The notes under the pieces: model-generated
What the model saw: the letters and a program-made list of their open reading frames with translations, nothing else
Database searches by the model: none
Told to the model about the DNA's origin: nothing
In this document: one piece after another, positions 15,837 to 23,931 of the stretch
How the letters are laid out: each line of letters begins with the position of its first letter
How positions within the stretch are numbered: the first letter of the stretch is position 1
Source: Oscillibacter sp.
Lineage (GTDB): Bacteria > Bacillota > Clostridia > Oscillospirales > Oscillospiraceae
NCBI GenBank assembly: GCA_022652815.1
Contig: JALCRR010000003.1
Coordinates: 1-64,000, forward strand
Length of the DNA stretch: 64,000 bases
Direction: 5' to 3'
Position numbers and translations under genes: made by a program

Positions 15837-15862
15837 GAAAAAATGTCCCCTTTCCGCAAATC

Positions 15863-15909
15863 CTACGTGTATATTACTACTATCGTAGCACATTGAGCCC
15901 AGATTGCAA
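15863..15909 (-). promoter_or_regulatory. Possible promoter and dyad of the DtxR/MntR-type gene
   Basis: Minus strand: TTGCAA (15904-15909), 16 bases, TACGAT (15882-15887). A dyad CTACG...CGTAG (15863-15888) overlaps the -10 and could be the autoregulatory site. The match to known MntR or IdeR boxes is not clear. Confidence 0.5.
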
Positions 15910-15942
15910 GCGCAAATTTGAGGGCGCGGATTCTCTTGAAAA

Positions 15943-16455
15943 ATGTCTGACGAGAGGATCGTAAAAAGAAAAAGAATGTTGTGTCTGGTGAAAAAGGCAC
16001 GGAAAATATGTCTGTGGATTTTGACTGTGTTGGCTGCCACAATCGCTTGCTATCTTGGCTTTGTATGCTTGAGTTATGACCGGCTTGACGACAATCTGAC
16101 GCTGAGTGCGGAGAACAACACAGCGCGCACGCAGGCCGAGACCGAACAGCCGTATACCTTATAACGATGTGCAATAATGTGCGCCTGTCCGCCTATACGA
16201 CGGATGGTACCATCGCGACCGAGCAGCTCCAAATGCTGTTGGACGACATGGCGGGGAAGTATGCCGGCGGGGATTACGTGGTCTGCGGCGCCACTGCAAC
16301 AAGAACCTGCTAGGGAATTCCTCAACCATTTTCAGCGTTTCCATCGGGGAGGACACCTGGACCCAGAGCTTTCCACTCGATCTGCTGCCGGACGGCTTCA
16401 CGCTGACGGCACCGCTGGATCGGGACCATCCGGTGGCCTCTTTTTTTACGGCAGG
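15943..16455 (+). pseudogene. Relic of an endonuclease/exonuclease/phosphatase-family membrane protein
   Basis: The ATG at 15943 opens a start with one membrane segment (WILTVLAATIACYLGFVCL) and ends AETEQPYTL at a stop near 16162, where the catalytic EEP domain should follow. Immediately after, in other frames, come NNVRLSAYTTDGTIATEQLQ, MLLDDMAGKYAGGDYVVCG and LPLDLLPDGFTLTAPLDRDH, which resemble the C-terminal part of the same clostridial family. The middle of the catalytic domain (roughly 150 residues) is missing and frames shift, so this is an internally deleted, dead gene. Family assignment is from memory of related sequences. Confidence 0.65.
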
Positions 16456-16485
16456 CATAAAAAAGCAAAAAATGCGAAAAACCTG

Positions 16486-16514
16486 TTGACTTTTTTCGTC
16501 TGCTTTGGTATAGT
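16486..16514 (+). promoter_or_regulatory. Promoter of tRNA-Ala
   Basis: TTGACT (16486-16491), 17 bases, TATAGT (16509-16514); the tRNA begins 18 bases later. Confidence 0.75.
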
Positions 16515-16531
16515 ATCAAATGTTCCGAGCA

Positions 16532-16608
<77 letters not shown>

Positions 16609-16638
16609 AAAAGCCACACCTTTGGGTGTGGCTTTTTT
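16609..16638 (+). terminator. Terminator of tRNA-Ala
   Basis: AAGCCACACC-TTTG-GGTGTGGCTT followed by TTTT, starting at the tRNA's CCA end. Confidence 0.85.
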
Positions 16639-16675
16639 GCACATCTAAATTTTACCGACGGACGGGAGAATCCGA

Positions 16676-17083
16676 ATGAACGATTATTTTCATGCAGAAC
16701 TGTCTGCAAACGAATTGCAGGCCATCAGCTCCATCGGCCTTGCCCATTTAGGAGATGCTGTATTTGAGCTTTTGGTTCGCACCTATCTGTGCGCCCACGG
16801 CAAGGCGACGGGAAACGGCCTGCACAAGGCCACCATCGCGCTGGTTTGTGCAGAGAGCCAGGCAAAGCGGGCGGAGCGCATTGCGCCCATGCTGACGGAG
16901 GAGGAGCAGGATGTTTTCCGCCGGGGCCGTAACGCCCAGGTGCACTCTGTTCCCAGCCACGCAAGCCGCGCGCAGTATGCCCAGGCCACGGCGCTGGAAG
17001 CGCTGCTGGGGTGGCTGTACCTAAAAAACCGGCAAGAGCGGATTAATGAACTGTTCTGCGAAATGATGAAAGACGAGGGATAA
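16676..17083 (+). CDS. mrnC: Mini-ribonuclease III
   Basis: 135-aa RNase III catalytic domain without a double-strand RNA-binding domain, the hallmark of Mini-III, which trims 23S rRNA ends in Firmicutes. Signature segments are GLAHLGDAVFELLVRTYL near residues 21-38 (catalytic Asp) and QATALEALLGWLYL near 104-117 (catalytic Glu). GGGAGAA precedes the ATG. Only 3 bases separate it from rqcH, so the two are co-transcribed. Length is normal for the family. Confidence 0.93.
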   Translation: MNDYFHAELSANELQAISSIGLAHLGDAVFELLVRTYLCAHGKATGNGLHKATIALVCAESQAKRAERIAPMLTEEEQDVFRRGRNAQVHSVPSHASRAQYAQATALEALLGWLYLKNRQERINELFCEMMKDEG

Positions 17084-17086
17084 ATC

Positions 17087-18838
17087 ATGGCATTGGATGC
17101 TGTGTGCCTGCAGGCTGTGGCAAATGAGCTGCGGCCGCAGCTTTTGGGCGTGCGGATTGACAAGGTGCAGCAGCCTGCCCGCGATCAGGTGATTTTGCTG
17201 CTGCGGGGCAATCTGCGGCTGCTGTTGAATGCCGGAGCCAATTCGCCGCGGATTCAGCTGACAAATCTGCTGCGGGACAACCCGGCGGAGCCGCCTATGT
17301 TCTGTATGCTGCTGCGCAAGCATCTGGTGGGTGCCCGCGTTGCCAGCGTGAATCAGCCCAACATGGAACGGCTGCTGGAGCTGGAACTGGACGTCACGGA
17401 TGATTTTGGTCAGCCCGGTAAGCGGTATCTTGTGCTGGAGGCCATCGGTCGGCGCTCCAACCTTGTCCTGCTGGATGGGGAGAGACGGATTATCGACTGC
17501 CTGCGGCGGGTGGATGCGGAGATGTCCCCGGAACGGCAGGTCCTGCCCGGGCTGTTCTACGAGCTTCCGGTCAGCCCGCAAAAGCCCCATCTGACCGCCG
17601 TCACGCAGGAGGACTTCTTCGTCCGGCTGGCTTCCGCCAATCCGGAGCGGCAGCTGGACGCCTTTTTGCTGGACAACTTTTTCGGCATTTCTCCGCTAAT
17701 CGCAAGGGAACTTGCTTTCCGCACGACAGGGGAGACGGATGGCCATATTTTTGAGCTTTCCGCTGCACAAAAAGAATGCTTCTGGCAGAAAACTGAGGAA
17801 CTGATCAAAGCTGTAAAAGAAAATAACTTTACAGCTGTTTGCTTGAAAAAAGATGGAAAACCGCAGGACTTTTCCTATCTGTCCATCTTGCAGTACGGTG
17901 CGGCAATGGAAAGCGTGTCCTACGAGAGTTTTTCCGCCCTAATGGATGATTTTTACGAATCCCGGGAGCGTTCGGAGCGCATGCGCCAGCGGGGGCAGGA
18001 TCTGATCCGCACCGCCACCGGCGCCCATGATCGTCTGGTGCGAAAGCTGGCCCAGCAGGAGCGGGACTATGCCCAGACCCAGAACCGGGAGGAGCTTCGC
18101 ATCTGCGGCGATCTGATTACGGCCAATCTTTACCGCATGGAGCGGGGACCGTCCAGCTTCACGACGGAAGATTTCTATGCCGAGGACGGCGCAGCCCGCA
18201 CGATTGCGCTGGATCCGCTGCTGACGCCCCAGCAGAACGCCGCCAAATACTACAAACGCTATACGAAAGCCAAGACCGCCGAGAAGTATCTGCGTGAGCA
18301 GATGGAGATTGCGCGACGGGACACCGCGTATCTTGAGAGCGTGCTGGAGGAAATTCGGGAGGCCGAGACGGAGCAGGACTTTCTGGATATTCGCAGCGAG
18401 CTGCGGGACGCCGGTTATCTCCGCGCCCGGGGCAAGGAGAAGAAGGAGCTCAAGCGAGCCAACAAGCCTCGCGAGTTTCGGACCTCCGGCGGTTTCCGTG
18501 TTCTGGTGGGCCGCAATAACCGCCAGAACGATCAACTGACGCTGAAAACTGCCGATCACCGGGATCTGTGGCTTCATACCCAGAAAATTCACGGTTCCCA
18601 CGTGATTCTCTGCACCCAGGGGCAGGAGGTTCCGGCAGACGACATTGTCGAAGCAGCCAAGATTGCCGCCTATTTTTCCCAAGCCCGGGAGAGCGGAAAC
18701 GTCCCCGTGGACTATACGCCGGTAAAAAACGTGAAGAAACCCGCGGGAGCGCGCCCCGGCATGGTCATTTATCCGACTTACCAGACGGTCAATGTCCTGC
18801 CGGACGAGCAGCTTGTTAAGAAGCTGCTAAGAAAATAA
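17087..18838 (+). CDS. rqcH: RqcH (NEMF/Rqc2, FbpA-like) ribosome quality-control protein
   Basis: 583 aa, normal for the family. RqcH binds split 50S subunits carrying stalled peptides and recruits alanine tRNA to add C-terminal Ala tails that mark them for degradation. The NFACT-N domain starts MALDAVCLQAVANELRPQLL, a coiled-coil region spans about residues 290-440, and the C-terminal NFACT-R domain carries LWLHTQKIHGSHVIL. GAGGGAT precedes the ATG, and it follows mrnC by 3 bases. Older annotations call it fibronectin-binding protein; that name reflects an early assay, not its main role. An alanine tRNA gene lies just upstream of the operon. Confidence 0.93.
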   Translation: MALDAVCLQAVANELRPQLLGVRIDKVQQPARDQVILLLRGNLRLLLNAGANSPRIQLTNLLRDNPAEPPMFCMLLRKHLVGARVASVNQPNMERLLELELDVTDDFGQPGKRYLVLEAIGRRSNLVLLDGERRIIDCLRRVDAEMSPERQVLPGLFYELPVSPQKPHLTAVTQEDFFVRLASANPERQLDAFLLDNFFGISPLIARELAFRTTGETDGHIFELSAAQKECFWQKTEELIKAVKENNFTAVCLKKDGKPQDFSYLSILQYGAAMESVSYESFSALMDDFYESRERSERMRQRGQDLIRTATGAHDRLVRKLAQQERDYAQTQNREELRICGDLITANLYRMERGPSSFTTEDFYAEDGAARTIALDPLLTPQQNAAKYYKRYTKAKTAEKYLREQMEIARRDTAYLESVLEEIREAETEQDFLDIRSELRDAGYLRARGKEKKELKRANKPREFRTSGGFRVLVGRNNRQNDQLTLKTADHRDLWLHTQKIHGSHVILCTQGQEVPADDIVEAAKIAAYFSQARESGNVPVDYTPVKNVKKPAGARPGMVIYPTYQTVNVLPDEQLVKKLLRK

Positions 18839-18884
18839 AGCCGAGCAAGCGCGCACGAACATTTTTAATTACTTTCACCCCATA

Positions 18885-18920
18885 AAAAGGGCAAAAAGCC
18901 GTTGGCTTTTTGCCCTTTTT
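18885..18920 (+). terminator. Terminator of mrnC-rqcH
   Basis: AAAAGGGCAAAAAGCC pairs with GGCTTTTTGCCCTTTT around GTT, followed by T. It lies 46 bases after the rqcH stop. Confidence 0.85.
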
Positions 18921-18964
18921 ACTACTTCATATCAGAAAAAACGATAGAAGTAATCGTTTATTTT

Positions 18965-19026
18965 GGCTCTTGAATTCTAATTAAAAAGAGCCTATGATGT
19001 GAACCTAATTCAGATTACCGAATTAG
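18965..19026 (+). promoter_or_regulatory. Two inverted repeats in the leader of the antiporter gene
   Basis: GGCTCTT (18965-18971) pairs with AAGAGCC (18986-18992), and CTAATTC (19005-19011) with GAATTAG (19020-19026). They sit 40-100 bases before the TTG start and may be protein-binding dyads or leader hairpins. No known riboswitch consensus is seen. Confidence 0.4.
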
Positions 19027-19068
19027 ATAGATGTGCCATTCCACGTTACCAGAAAAGGAGAAAGAGAC

Positions 19069-20370
19069 TTGTCTTATCATTTTTTACTTGATCTTGCATT
19101 GATTCTGCTGTCCACAAAACTGCTGGGGATTTTGACCCGGAAAATTCAGATGCCGCAGGTTGTGGGCGCGCTGCTGGCGGGTCTGATCCTCGGCCCTGCC
19201 ATGCTGAATATTCTTAGTGAGACGGCGTTCCTCTCCCAGATTTCAGAGCTGGGCGTAATCGTTATTTTGTTTACCGCTGGCTTGAGTACGGATATCCGGG
19301 AGCTGAAAGCCACCGGAAAAGCGGGATTTTTTGTGGCCCTATGCGGAGTGTTGGTGCCGCTTGTAATGGGTGCGGCGCTTGCATGGATCGCGGGCCGAAT
19401 TGGCCTTGTTACCACCGGAAGCTTTATGGAGGATGTTTTTGTCGGCACCGTTTTGACGGCTACCTCCGTGAGCATCACCGTGGAAACCCTAAAAGAGCTT
19501 GGAAAGCTGAACACCAAGGTGGGCGGCACCATTCTTGCCGCTGCACTCATTGACGATGTGCTGGGTTTAATTGCCCTGACGCTGGTTAGCAGCTTTGCCG
19601 GCGAGAAGGAAAACGTATGGCTGGTGCTGGCCAAAATCGCCATGTTTTTTGCCTTTGCCATTGTTGTCGGCGGACTGGCCATGCGCTTTTTCAACTGGCT
19701 GGTGCGCCGTTTCGACGGAAAGAACCTGCGCCGCTATCCCGTACTGGCCTTTGTACTGTGCCTGCTGATGGCCTACTGTGCCGAGCGCTTTTTCGGCGTG
19801 GCGGATATCATCGGCGCTTATGCCGCAGGCCTTGTCATTTCCTGCACCCCGAAAGCGAAATATATCGAGTCGAAGTTTGAGCCCCTTTCGTATCTGCTGC
19901 TGACGCCTGTCTTTTTTGCCAGTGTCGGCATTAACGCAGACATTTCCGGCGTCAATGGAAAAATGCTGCTGTTCTCCGTTTTGCTGCTGGCGGTGGCGAT
20001 TCTCTCTAAGCTGCTCGGCTGCGGACTGGGCGCAAAACTCTGCCATTTCACCACACAGGAGTGCGTGCAGGTGGGCACCGGAATGGCCTGCCGCGGTGAG
20101 GTTGCCCTAATCGTTGCAAACCGCGGCGTTGCCATGGGCGTTCTCAGCAAGGCCATGATGACGCCGGTGATTATCACGGTTGTTGGCTGCGCCATTTTGA
20201 CGCCGGTGCTGCTGAAGCTGTCTTTCCATAAGGAGCGGCAGGCGGAGCTGGAGCAGAACGCGCTTGCAGACCGTCTTGCGGAGACGGAGCAGCTGGACAT
20301 CGTGTCCGAGCAGCTGCTGCAAAAGAACCGTGACTTTATGGAAAAGAAAACGCCCGAGGAGAAGGAATAA
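19069..20370 (+). CDS. CPA2-type cation/proton antiporter
   Basis: 433-aa membrane protein of the Kef/NapA-type Na+(K+)/H+ exchanger family, with about twelve hydrophobic segments. Landmarks are QMPQVVGALLAGLILGPAML, TATSVSITVETLKELG and AALIDDVLGLI, the latter containing the paired aspartates that carry the ions, and FFASVGI near the second half. The tail after residue 395 is charged and cytosolic, without a TrkA-N domain. The start is TTG at 19069 because AGGAG is 8 bases upstream; an ATG 12 codons earlier lacks a site and adds a hydrophilic stretch. Likely role in pH or sodium homeostasis, fitting the sodium-type V-ATPase nearby. Confidence 0.88.
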   Translation: MSYHFLLDLALILLSTKLLGILTRKIQMPQVVGALLAGLILGPAMLNILSETAFLSQISELGVIVILFTAGLSTDIRELKATGKAGFFVALCGVLVPLVMGAALAWIAGRIGLVTTGSFMEDVFVGTVLTATSVSITVETLKELGKLNTKVGGTILAAALIDDVLGLIALTLVSSFAGEKENVWLVLAKIAMFFAFAIVVGGLAMRFFNWLVRRFDGKNLRRYPVLAFVLCLLMAYCAERFFGVADIIGAYAAGLVISCTPKAKYIESKFEPLSYLLLTPVFFASVGINADISGVNGKMLLFSVLLLAVAILSKLLGCGLGAKLCHFTTQECVQVGTGMACRGEVALIVANRGVAMGVLSKAMMTPVIITVVGCAILTPVLLKLSFHKERQAELEQNALADRLAETEQLDIVSEQLLQKNRDFMEKKTPEEKE

Positions 20371-20373
20371 CAA

Positions 20374-20594
20374 AAGAGGGACGCCTGTGGGCGTCCCTCT
20401 TGAAACTGTCGATAAACCCTAAAATCCCGGAAAGCGGGAAGGAAGAGAGTTACGAGAGGAACCCAGGAAGGGTTCCTTTCGTTTTCAATCTTAAGTTTTT
20501 TGAACGGTTTAGCGTTCAAAAAATCTTGCTCAGCTTGTCGAAAAGACTTTTTCGACAAGCTGAGAGGGACGCCTGTGGGCGTCCCTCTTTTTTG
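20374..20594 (+). repeat. Hairpin-rich intergenic element with a duplicated 26-base palindrome
   Basis: AGAGGGACGCC-TGTG-GGCGTCCCTCT occurs twice, at 20375-20400 and 20563-20588; the second copy is followed by TTTTTT and can terminate. Between them lie GGAACCC/GGGTTCC (20458-20476), TTTTTTGAACG/CGTTCAAAAAA (20496-20523) and a 16-pair stem CTCAGCTTGTCGAAAA/TTTTCGACAAGCTGAG (20529-20564). Five hairpins in 220 bases, flanked by the same palindrome, look like a REP- or MITE-like element inserted at or made from a terminator. Confidence 0.75.
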
Positions 20595-20608
20595 CGTACA
20601 GCACTACT

Positions 20609-20830
20609 TTAAGCGGTATGGGGAGCGTGTCCGGTCTCTTCCGTGTCGCGGAACAGCAGGGTGATGCACCAGATGCCCGCCAGTCCCACCAGCGTGTAGA
20701 CGATGCGGCTGATGACCCCCATCTGACCGCCACAGATAAAGGCGACCAGGTCGAAACCGAAGATGCCGATGCTGCCCCAGTTCAGCGCGCCGATAATGGT
20801 CAGAATCAGCGCCAGTTTGTCCCAAATCAT
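20609..20830 (-). CDS. DUF378-family small membrane protein
   Basis: 73 aa with two to three hydrophobic segments. The family signature is the N-terminal LTIIGALNWGSIGIFGFDLV followed by RIVYTLVGLAGIW. CGGAGGT precedes the ATG. Function of the family is unknown. It stands alone, divergent from thrH, with its 3' end facing the hairpin-rich element. The C-terminal tail (RDTEETGHAPHTA) is hydrophilic. Confidence 0.85.
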   Translation of the reverse strand: MIWDKLALILTIIGALNWGSIGIFGFDLVAFICGGQMGVISRIVYTLVGLAGIWCITLLFRDTEETGHAPHTA

Positions 20831-20957
20831 AAAAATACCTCCGTTTCAAACAGATTGTGCCGGGAGTTAATGGTTATCCTTTCCCAGAATGCAGAAAAAA
20901 TGCAGAAGAAAAATTCAAAAATATTTCTGTATACCAAAAAAAGTTTGCTTTTTTTCG

Positions 20958-21016
20958 TTGAAAGATGGAAGGCGCTATTGTATAATGGCTGAAAAGGCGG
21001 CAGGGAATTCCTGCCG
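20958..21016 (+). promoter_or_regulatory. Promoter of thrH-DUF1015 and leader hairpin
   Basis: TTGAAA (20958-20963), 17 bases, TATAAT (20981-20986). The leader then forms CGGCAGG-GAATT-CCTGCCG at about 20997-21015, about 45 bases before the start codon. The hairpin has no T run. Confidence 0.7.
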
Positions 21017-21059
21017 GAAACAAAAGATCAGCGATGAGCTGTGACAGGGGGAAACACAA

Positions 21060-21659
21060 ATGAACATTGTATGTCTGGACATGGAGGGCGTTCTGGTGCC
21101 CGAGATCTGGATTGCGTTTGCGCAGGCCAGCGGCATTCCGGAGCTGAAGCGGACCACCCGGGACGAGCCGGATTATGACAAGCTGATGCGCTGGCGCTTG
21201 GGCATCTTGAAAGAGCATGGCCTTGGCCTGCGCGAGATTCAAGATACCATTGCTAAGATTGACCCGCTGCCCGGCGCAAAGGAATTTATGGACGAACTGC
21301 GCACGCTGACACAGGTTATTATCCTCAGCGATACCTTTGAGGAGTTTGCAAAGCCGCTGATGAAAAAGCTGAACTGGCCGACCATTTTCTGCAACTCTCT
21401 GGAGGTTGCGCCCTCCGGCGAGATCACCGGCTTTAAAATGCGCTGCGAAAAATCCAAACTGACCACGGTGAAGGCCCTGCAGTCTATCGGCTATGACACC
21501 ATCGCCAGCGGTGACAGCTACAACGACTTGGGCATGATTCAAGCCAGCAAGGCCGGCTTCCTCTTCAAAAGCACGGACAAGATCAAGGCCGACTATCCCG
21601 ATATTCCTGCCTATGAGGACTTTGGCGACCTGCTTGCCGCCATCAAAAAGGCTCTGTAA
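21060..21659 (+). CDS. thrH: ThrH-type bifunctional phosphoserine phosphatase/homoserine phosphotransferase
   Basis: 199-aa HAD-superfamily enzyme. The N-terminus CLDMEGVLVPEIWIAFAQ is the ThrH form of the HAD nucleophile motif (D7 with E9 in place of the usual second Asp). Motif II lies in IILSDTF and the metal-binding motif in ASGDSYNDLGM. The enzyme dephosphorylates phosphoserine to serine and can pass phosphate to homoserine, linking serine and threonine biosynthesis. AGGGGG precedes the ATG. It is followed by a DUF1015 gene with a 42-base gap, a pairing seen near serine genes in other Clostridia, though no serA or serC is in this window. Confidence 0.88.
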   Translation: MNIVCLDMEGVLVPEIWIAFAQASGIPELKRTTRDEPDYDKLMRWRLGILKEHGLGLREIQDTIAKIDPLPGAKEFMDELRTLTQVIILSDTFEEFAKPLMKKLNWPTIFCNSLEVAPSGEITGFKMRCEKSKLTTVKALQSIGYDTIASGDSYNDLGMIQASKAGFLFKSTDKIKADYPDIPAYEDFGDLLAAIKKAL

Positions 21660-21701
21660 GATTTCATTTTCTTGAAATAAAACATGAAAGGGAGACGCAA
21701 C

Positions 21702-22982
21702 ATGAATCAGAAATTCAACGCTCTGGGCTTCTATCCTGCGGACATCCTCCTGCCGAAGGAGGCTGACATGACCAAGTGGGCTGTGGTGGCCTGCGATCAG
21801 TTTACCTCTCAGCCCGAATACTGGGAGGCTGTTGAAAAGACCGTGGGAGCTGATCCCTCCACGCTGCGGCTGATTCTGCCGGAGGCCAAGCTGAATGACC
21901 CCAAGGTGGACGAACATATCGCCGACATCAACAAGTCCATGAAACAGTATCTGGATGAAGGCGTGTTCAAGACGCTGCCTGCGTCTCTGATTTACATTGA
22001 GCGCACCCAGTCCGACGGCAAGATTCGCCACGGCCTGATCGGCATGGTGGATCTGGACCAGTACGACTTCACCCCCGGCTCCGGCGCCTTGATCCGCGCC
22101 ACCGAGGGCACGGTGCTCTCCCGTATTCCGCCCCGGGTGCGTGTCCGCCAGGATGCCCCCATTGAGCTGCCCCACGTCATGCTGCTGATCGATGACCCGG
22201 ACGCAACCGTCATCGAACCGCTGACGGCTGCCAGCGCCAAGATGGAAAAGCTCTACGACTTTGACCTGCAGCAGGGCGGCGGCCATCTGGTCGGCTGGAA
22301 GCTCACCGATTCCCAGGTGGACGGCGTTGCCGATGCACTGACTGGGCTTTGCTCCGATGCCTCCATGGAGAAGAAATACGGCATGAAGGGCGTCTCTCCG
22401 CTGCTGTTTGCCGTGGGCGACGGCAACCACTCCCTAGCCACCGCCAAGCAGTGCTACGAGAATAAGAAAAAGGTCACGCCGAAGGAGCAGTGGACGTCCC
22501 TGCCGGAGCGCTATGCCCTGGTGGAGGTCGTCAACAACCACGACGATGCCCTAAAGTTTGAGCCGATTCACCGCGTCCTCTTTAACGTGAAGCCCGAAGA
22601 GGTCATGAAGGCTTTCCAGAAGGTCTATCCCGACGCTTACGAGGGCAAGGGCGAGGGTCATACCATTGAATTCGTGTGGGAAGGCGTTGACAAGTTCATC
22701 ACCATTCCCGCTCCCAAGCTCCAGCTGGAGGTAGCCTCTCTGCAGGTGTTCCTGGACCCGTATCTGAAGGAAACCGGCGTCGAGGTGGATTATATTCACG
22801 GCGACGACGTCACCAAGGAACTGGGCAGCAAGCCCGGCAATCTGGGCATTCTGCTCCCCGCCATGGGCAAGGAGCAGCTGTTCAAAACCGTGATGGCCGA
22901 CGGCGTTCTGCCCCGCAAGACCTTCTCCATGGGTCATGCCCAGGATAAGCGCTATTACGTTGAGGCGCGCAAGATTAAATAA
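21702..22982 (+). CDS. DUF1015-family protein
   Basis: 426-aa cytosolic protein. Recognised by FYPADILLPKEADMTKWAVV, ACDQFTSQPEYW, RIPPRVRVRQDAP and FAVGDGNHSLATAK, the most conserved family blocks; GDGNHSLA suggests an active or nucleotide-binding site. The biochemical role of DUF1015 is not known to me. Start at 21702 follows AAAGGGAG; an ATG six codons upstream lies within that site. Same transcript as thrH, so a link to serine or phosphoserine metabolism is plausible but inferred from position alone. Confidence 0.85.
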   Translation: MNQKFNALGFYPADILLPKEADMTKWAVVACDQFTSQPEYWEAVEKTVGADPSTLRLILPEAKLNDPKVDEHIADINKSMKQYLDEGVFKTLPASLIYIERTQSDGKIRHGLIGMVDLDQYDFTPGSGALIRATEGTVLSRIPPRVRVRQDAPIELPHVMLLIDDPDATVIEPLTAASAKMEKLYDFDLQQGGGHLVGWKLTDSQVDGVADALTGLCSDASMEKKYGMKGVSPLLFAVGDGNHSLATAKQCYENKKKVTPKEQWTSLPERYALVEVVNNHDDALKFEPIHRVLFNVKPEEVMKAFQKVYPDAYEGKGEGHTIEFVWEGVDKFITIPAPKLQLEVASLQVFLDPYLKETGVEVDYIHGDDVTKELGSKPGNLGILLPAMGKEQLFKTVMADGVLPRKTFSMGHAQDKRYYVEARKIK

Positions 22983-22994
22983 AAGTTTTTTTTG

Positions 22995-23028
22995 GAAGCC
23001 GCAGGCGAAAGCTTGCGGCTTCTTTTTT
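22995..23028 (+). terminator. Terminator of thrH-DUF1015
   Basis: GAAGCCGCA-GGCGAAAGCT-TGCGGCTTC followed by TTTTTT. Confidence 0.85.
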
Positions 23029-23055
23029 GCTTTTCCGGGCAAAGTATGTTATGCT
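23027..23055 (+). promoter_or_regulatory. Probable promoter of the NYN-ispE-spoIIR gene group
   Basis: TTGCTT (23027-23032), 17 bases, TATGCT (23050-23055), 51 bases before the next start codon. The -35 overlaps the preceding terminator's T run. Confidence 0.5.
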
Positions 23056-23106
23056 GAAAAACAGAAATGAACGGCGGGAAACAATCTGCCGGAACGGAGG
23101 ATTCCC

Positions 23107-23919
23107 ATGGAAAAGGAAATGAAAATTGCGGTGCTGATCGACGCCGAAAATATTTCCGGGAAGTATGTCAACGTGATTATGAGCGAGGCAAATAACCTCG
23201 GCAATGTCATTTATAAGCGAATTTACGGCGACTGGACGTCCCCGCAGATGGGGGCGTGGAGAAATGTGGTGCTGGATAATTCCATCCAGCCCATCCAGCA
23301 GTACAGCAACGTCAGCGGGAAAAACTCCTCGGATTCCTCTCTGATTATTGATGCGATGGATCTTTTGTATCAGGGAAGGGTAGACGGCTTTTGCATTGTC
23401 TCGTCCGACAGCGATTTTACCCGGCTTGCCTCTCGCCTGCGGGAAACGGAAATGTATGTTCTGGGTATGGGCGAGCAGAAAACGCCTCGGTCCTTTATCT
23501 CCGCCTGCAATAAGTTTTCCTATCTCGATATTCTGTATGCCGCCAGCGAAAAACCAGAAAAGCCGGCTGCGGTTGCCCCAGCGCTCCCAACGGAAAAGGG
23601 AAAGAGCAGGGCAAGAAACGCCAAGCAGCCCGCCAATCCGCCGAAAAAGGTGGAGAAGAAGGCCGAGAACGGCTCGAATTTGGACAGTGTGAAGGCTGCA
23701 CTAAAGGAGCTGACGGAGGAGAATTCCGACGACGAGGGCTGGATCTACTCCGGCAAGCTGGGATATCTGCTCAGCAAGCGGTTCCCGGATTTTGACGTGC
23801 GAAATTTCGGCAGCAAGAAGTTTGCGTCCTTTGTCCGCAGCTTGAAAATTTTTGAAACCCGGGAGCTGTCGGACGACGAGAGTGAGACTTCCAAGCGGAT
23901 TTATTTTCGGCTGAAATAA
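23107..23919 (+). CDS. NYN-domain (LabA-like) protein with C-terminal OST-HTH/LOTUS domain
   Basis: 270 aa. Residues about 5-145 are a NYN/PIN-like nuclease fold: IAVLIDAENIS and DSSLIIDAMDLLYQ and IVSSDSDFTRLASRLRE carry the acidic residues expected at the metal site. A Lys/Pro/Ala-rich linker (150-190) leads to an OST-HTH (LOTUS) domain (WIYSGKLGYLLSKRFPDFDV, FGSKKFASFVRSL), a known RNA-binding fold. The combination suggests a small RNA endonuclease with its own RNA-binding module; its target is unknown. GGAGG precedes the ATG. ispE follows 12 bases later. Confidence 0.88.
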   Translation: MEKEMKIAVLIDAENISGKYVNVIMSEANNLGNVIYKRIYGDWTSPQMGAWRNVVLDNSIQPIQQYSNVSGKNSSDSSLIIDAMDLLYQGRVDGFCIVSSDSDFTRLASRLRETEMYVLGMGEQKTPRSFISACNKFSYLDILYAASEKPEKPAAVAPALPTEKGKSRARNAKQPANPPKKVEKKAENGSNLDSVKAALKELTEENSDDEGWIYSGKLGYLLSKRFPDFDVRNFGSKKFASFVRSLKIFETRELSDDESETSKRIYFRLK

Positions 23920-23931
23920 GCGGGAAGTGCC

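Noticed and set aside
17087..18838. Fibronectin-binding protein (adhesin) function for the RqcH homologue
   Set aside because: There is no secretion signal, and the NFACT domain order fits ribosome quality control.
20375..20588. Possible CRISPR-like repeats
   Set aside because: Only two copies 188 bases apart, with hairpins rather than unique spacers between them and no cas genes.
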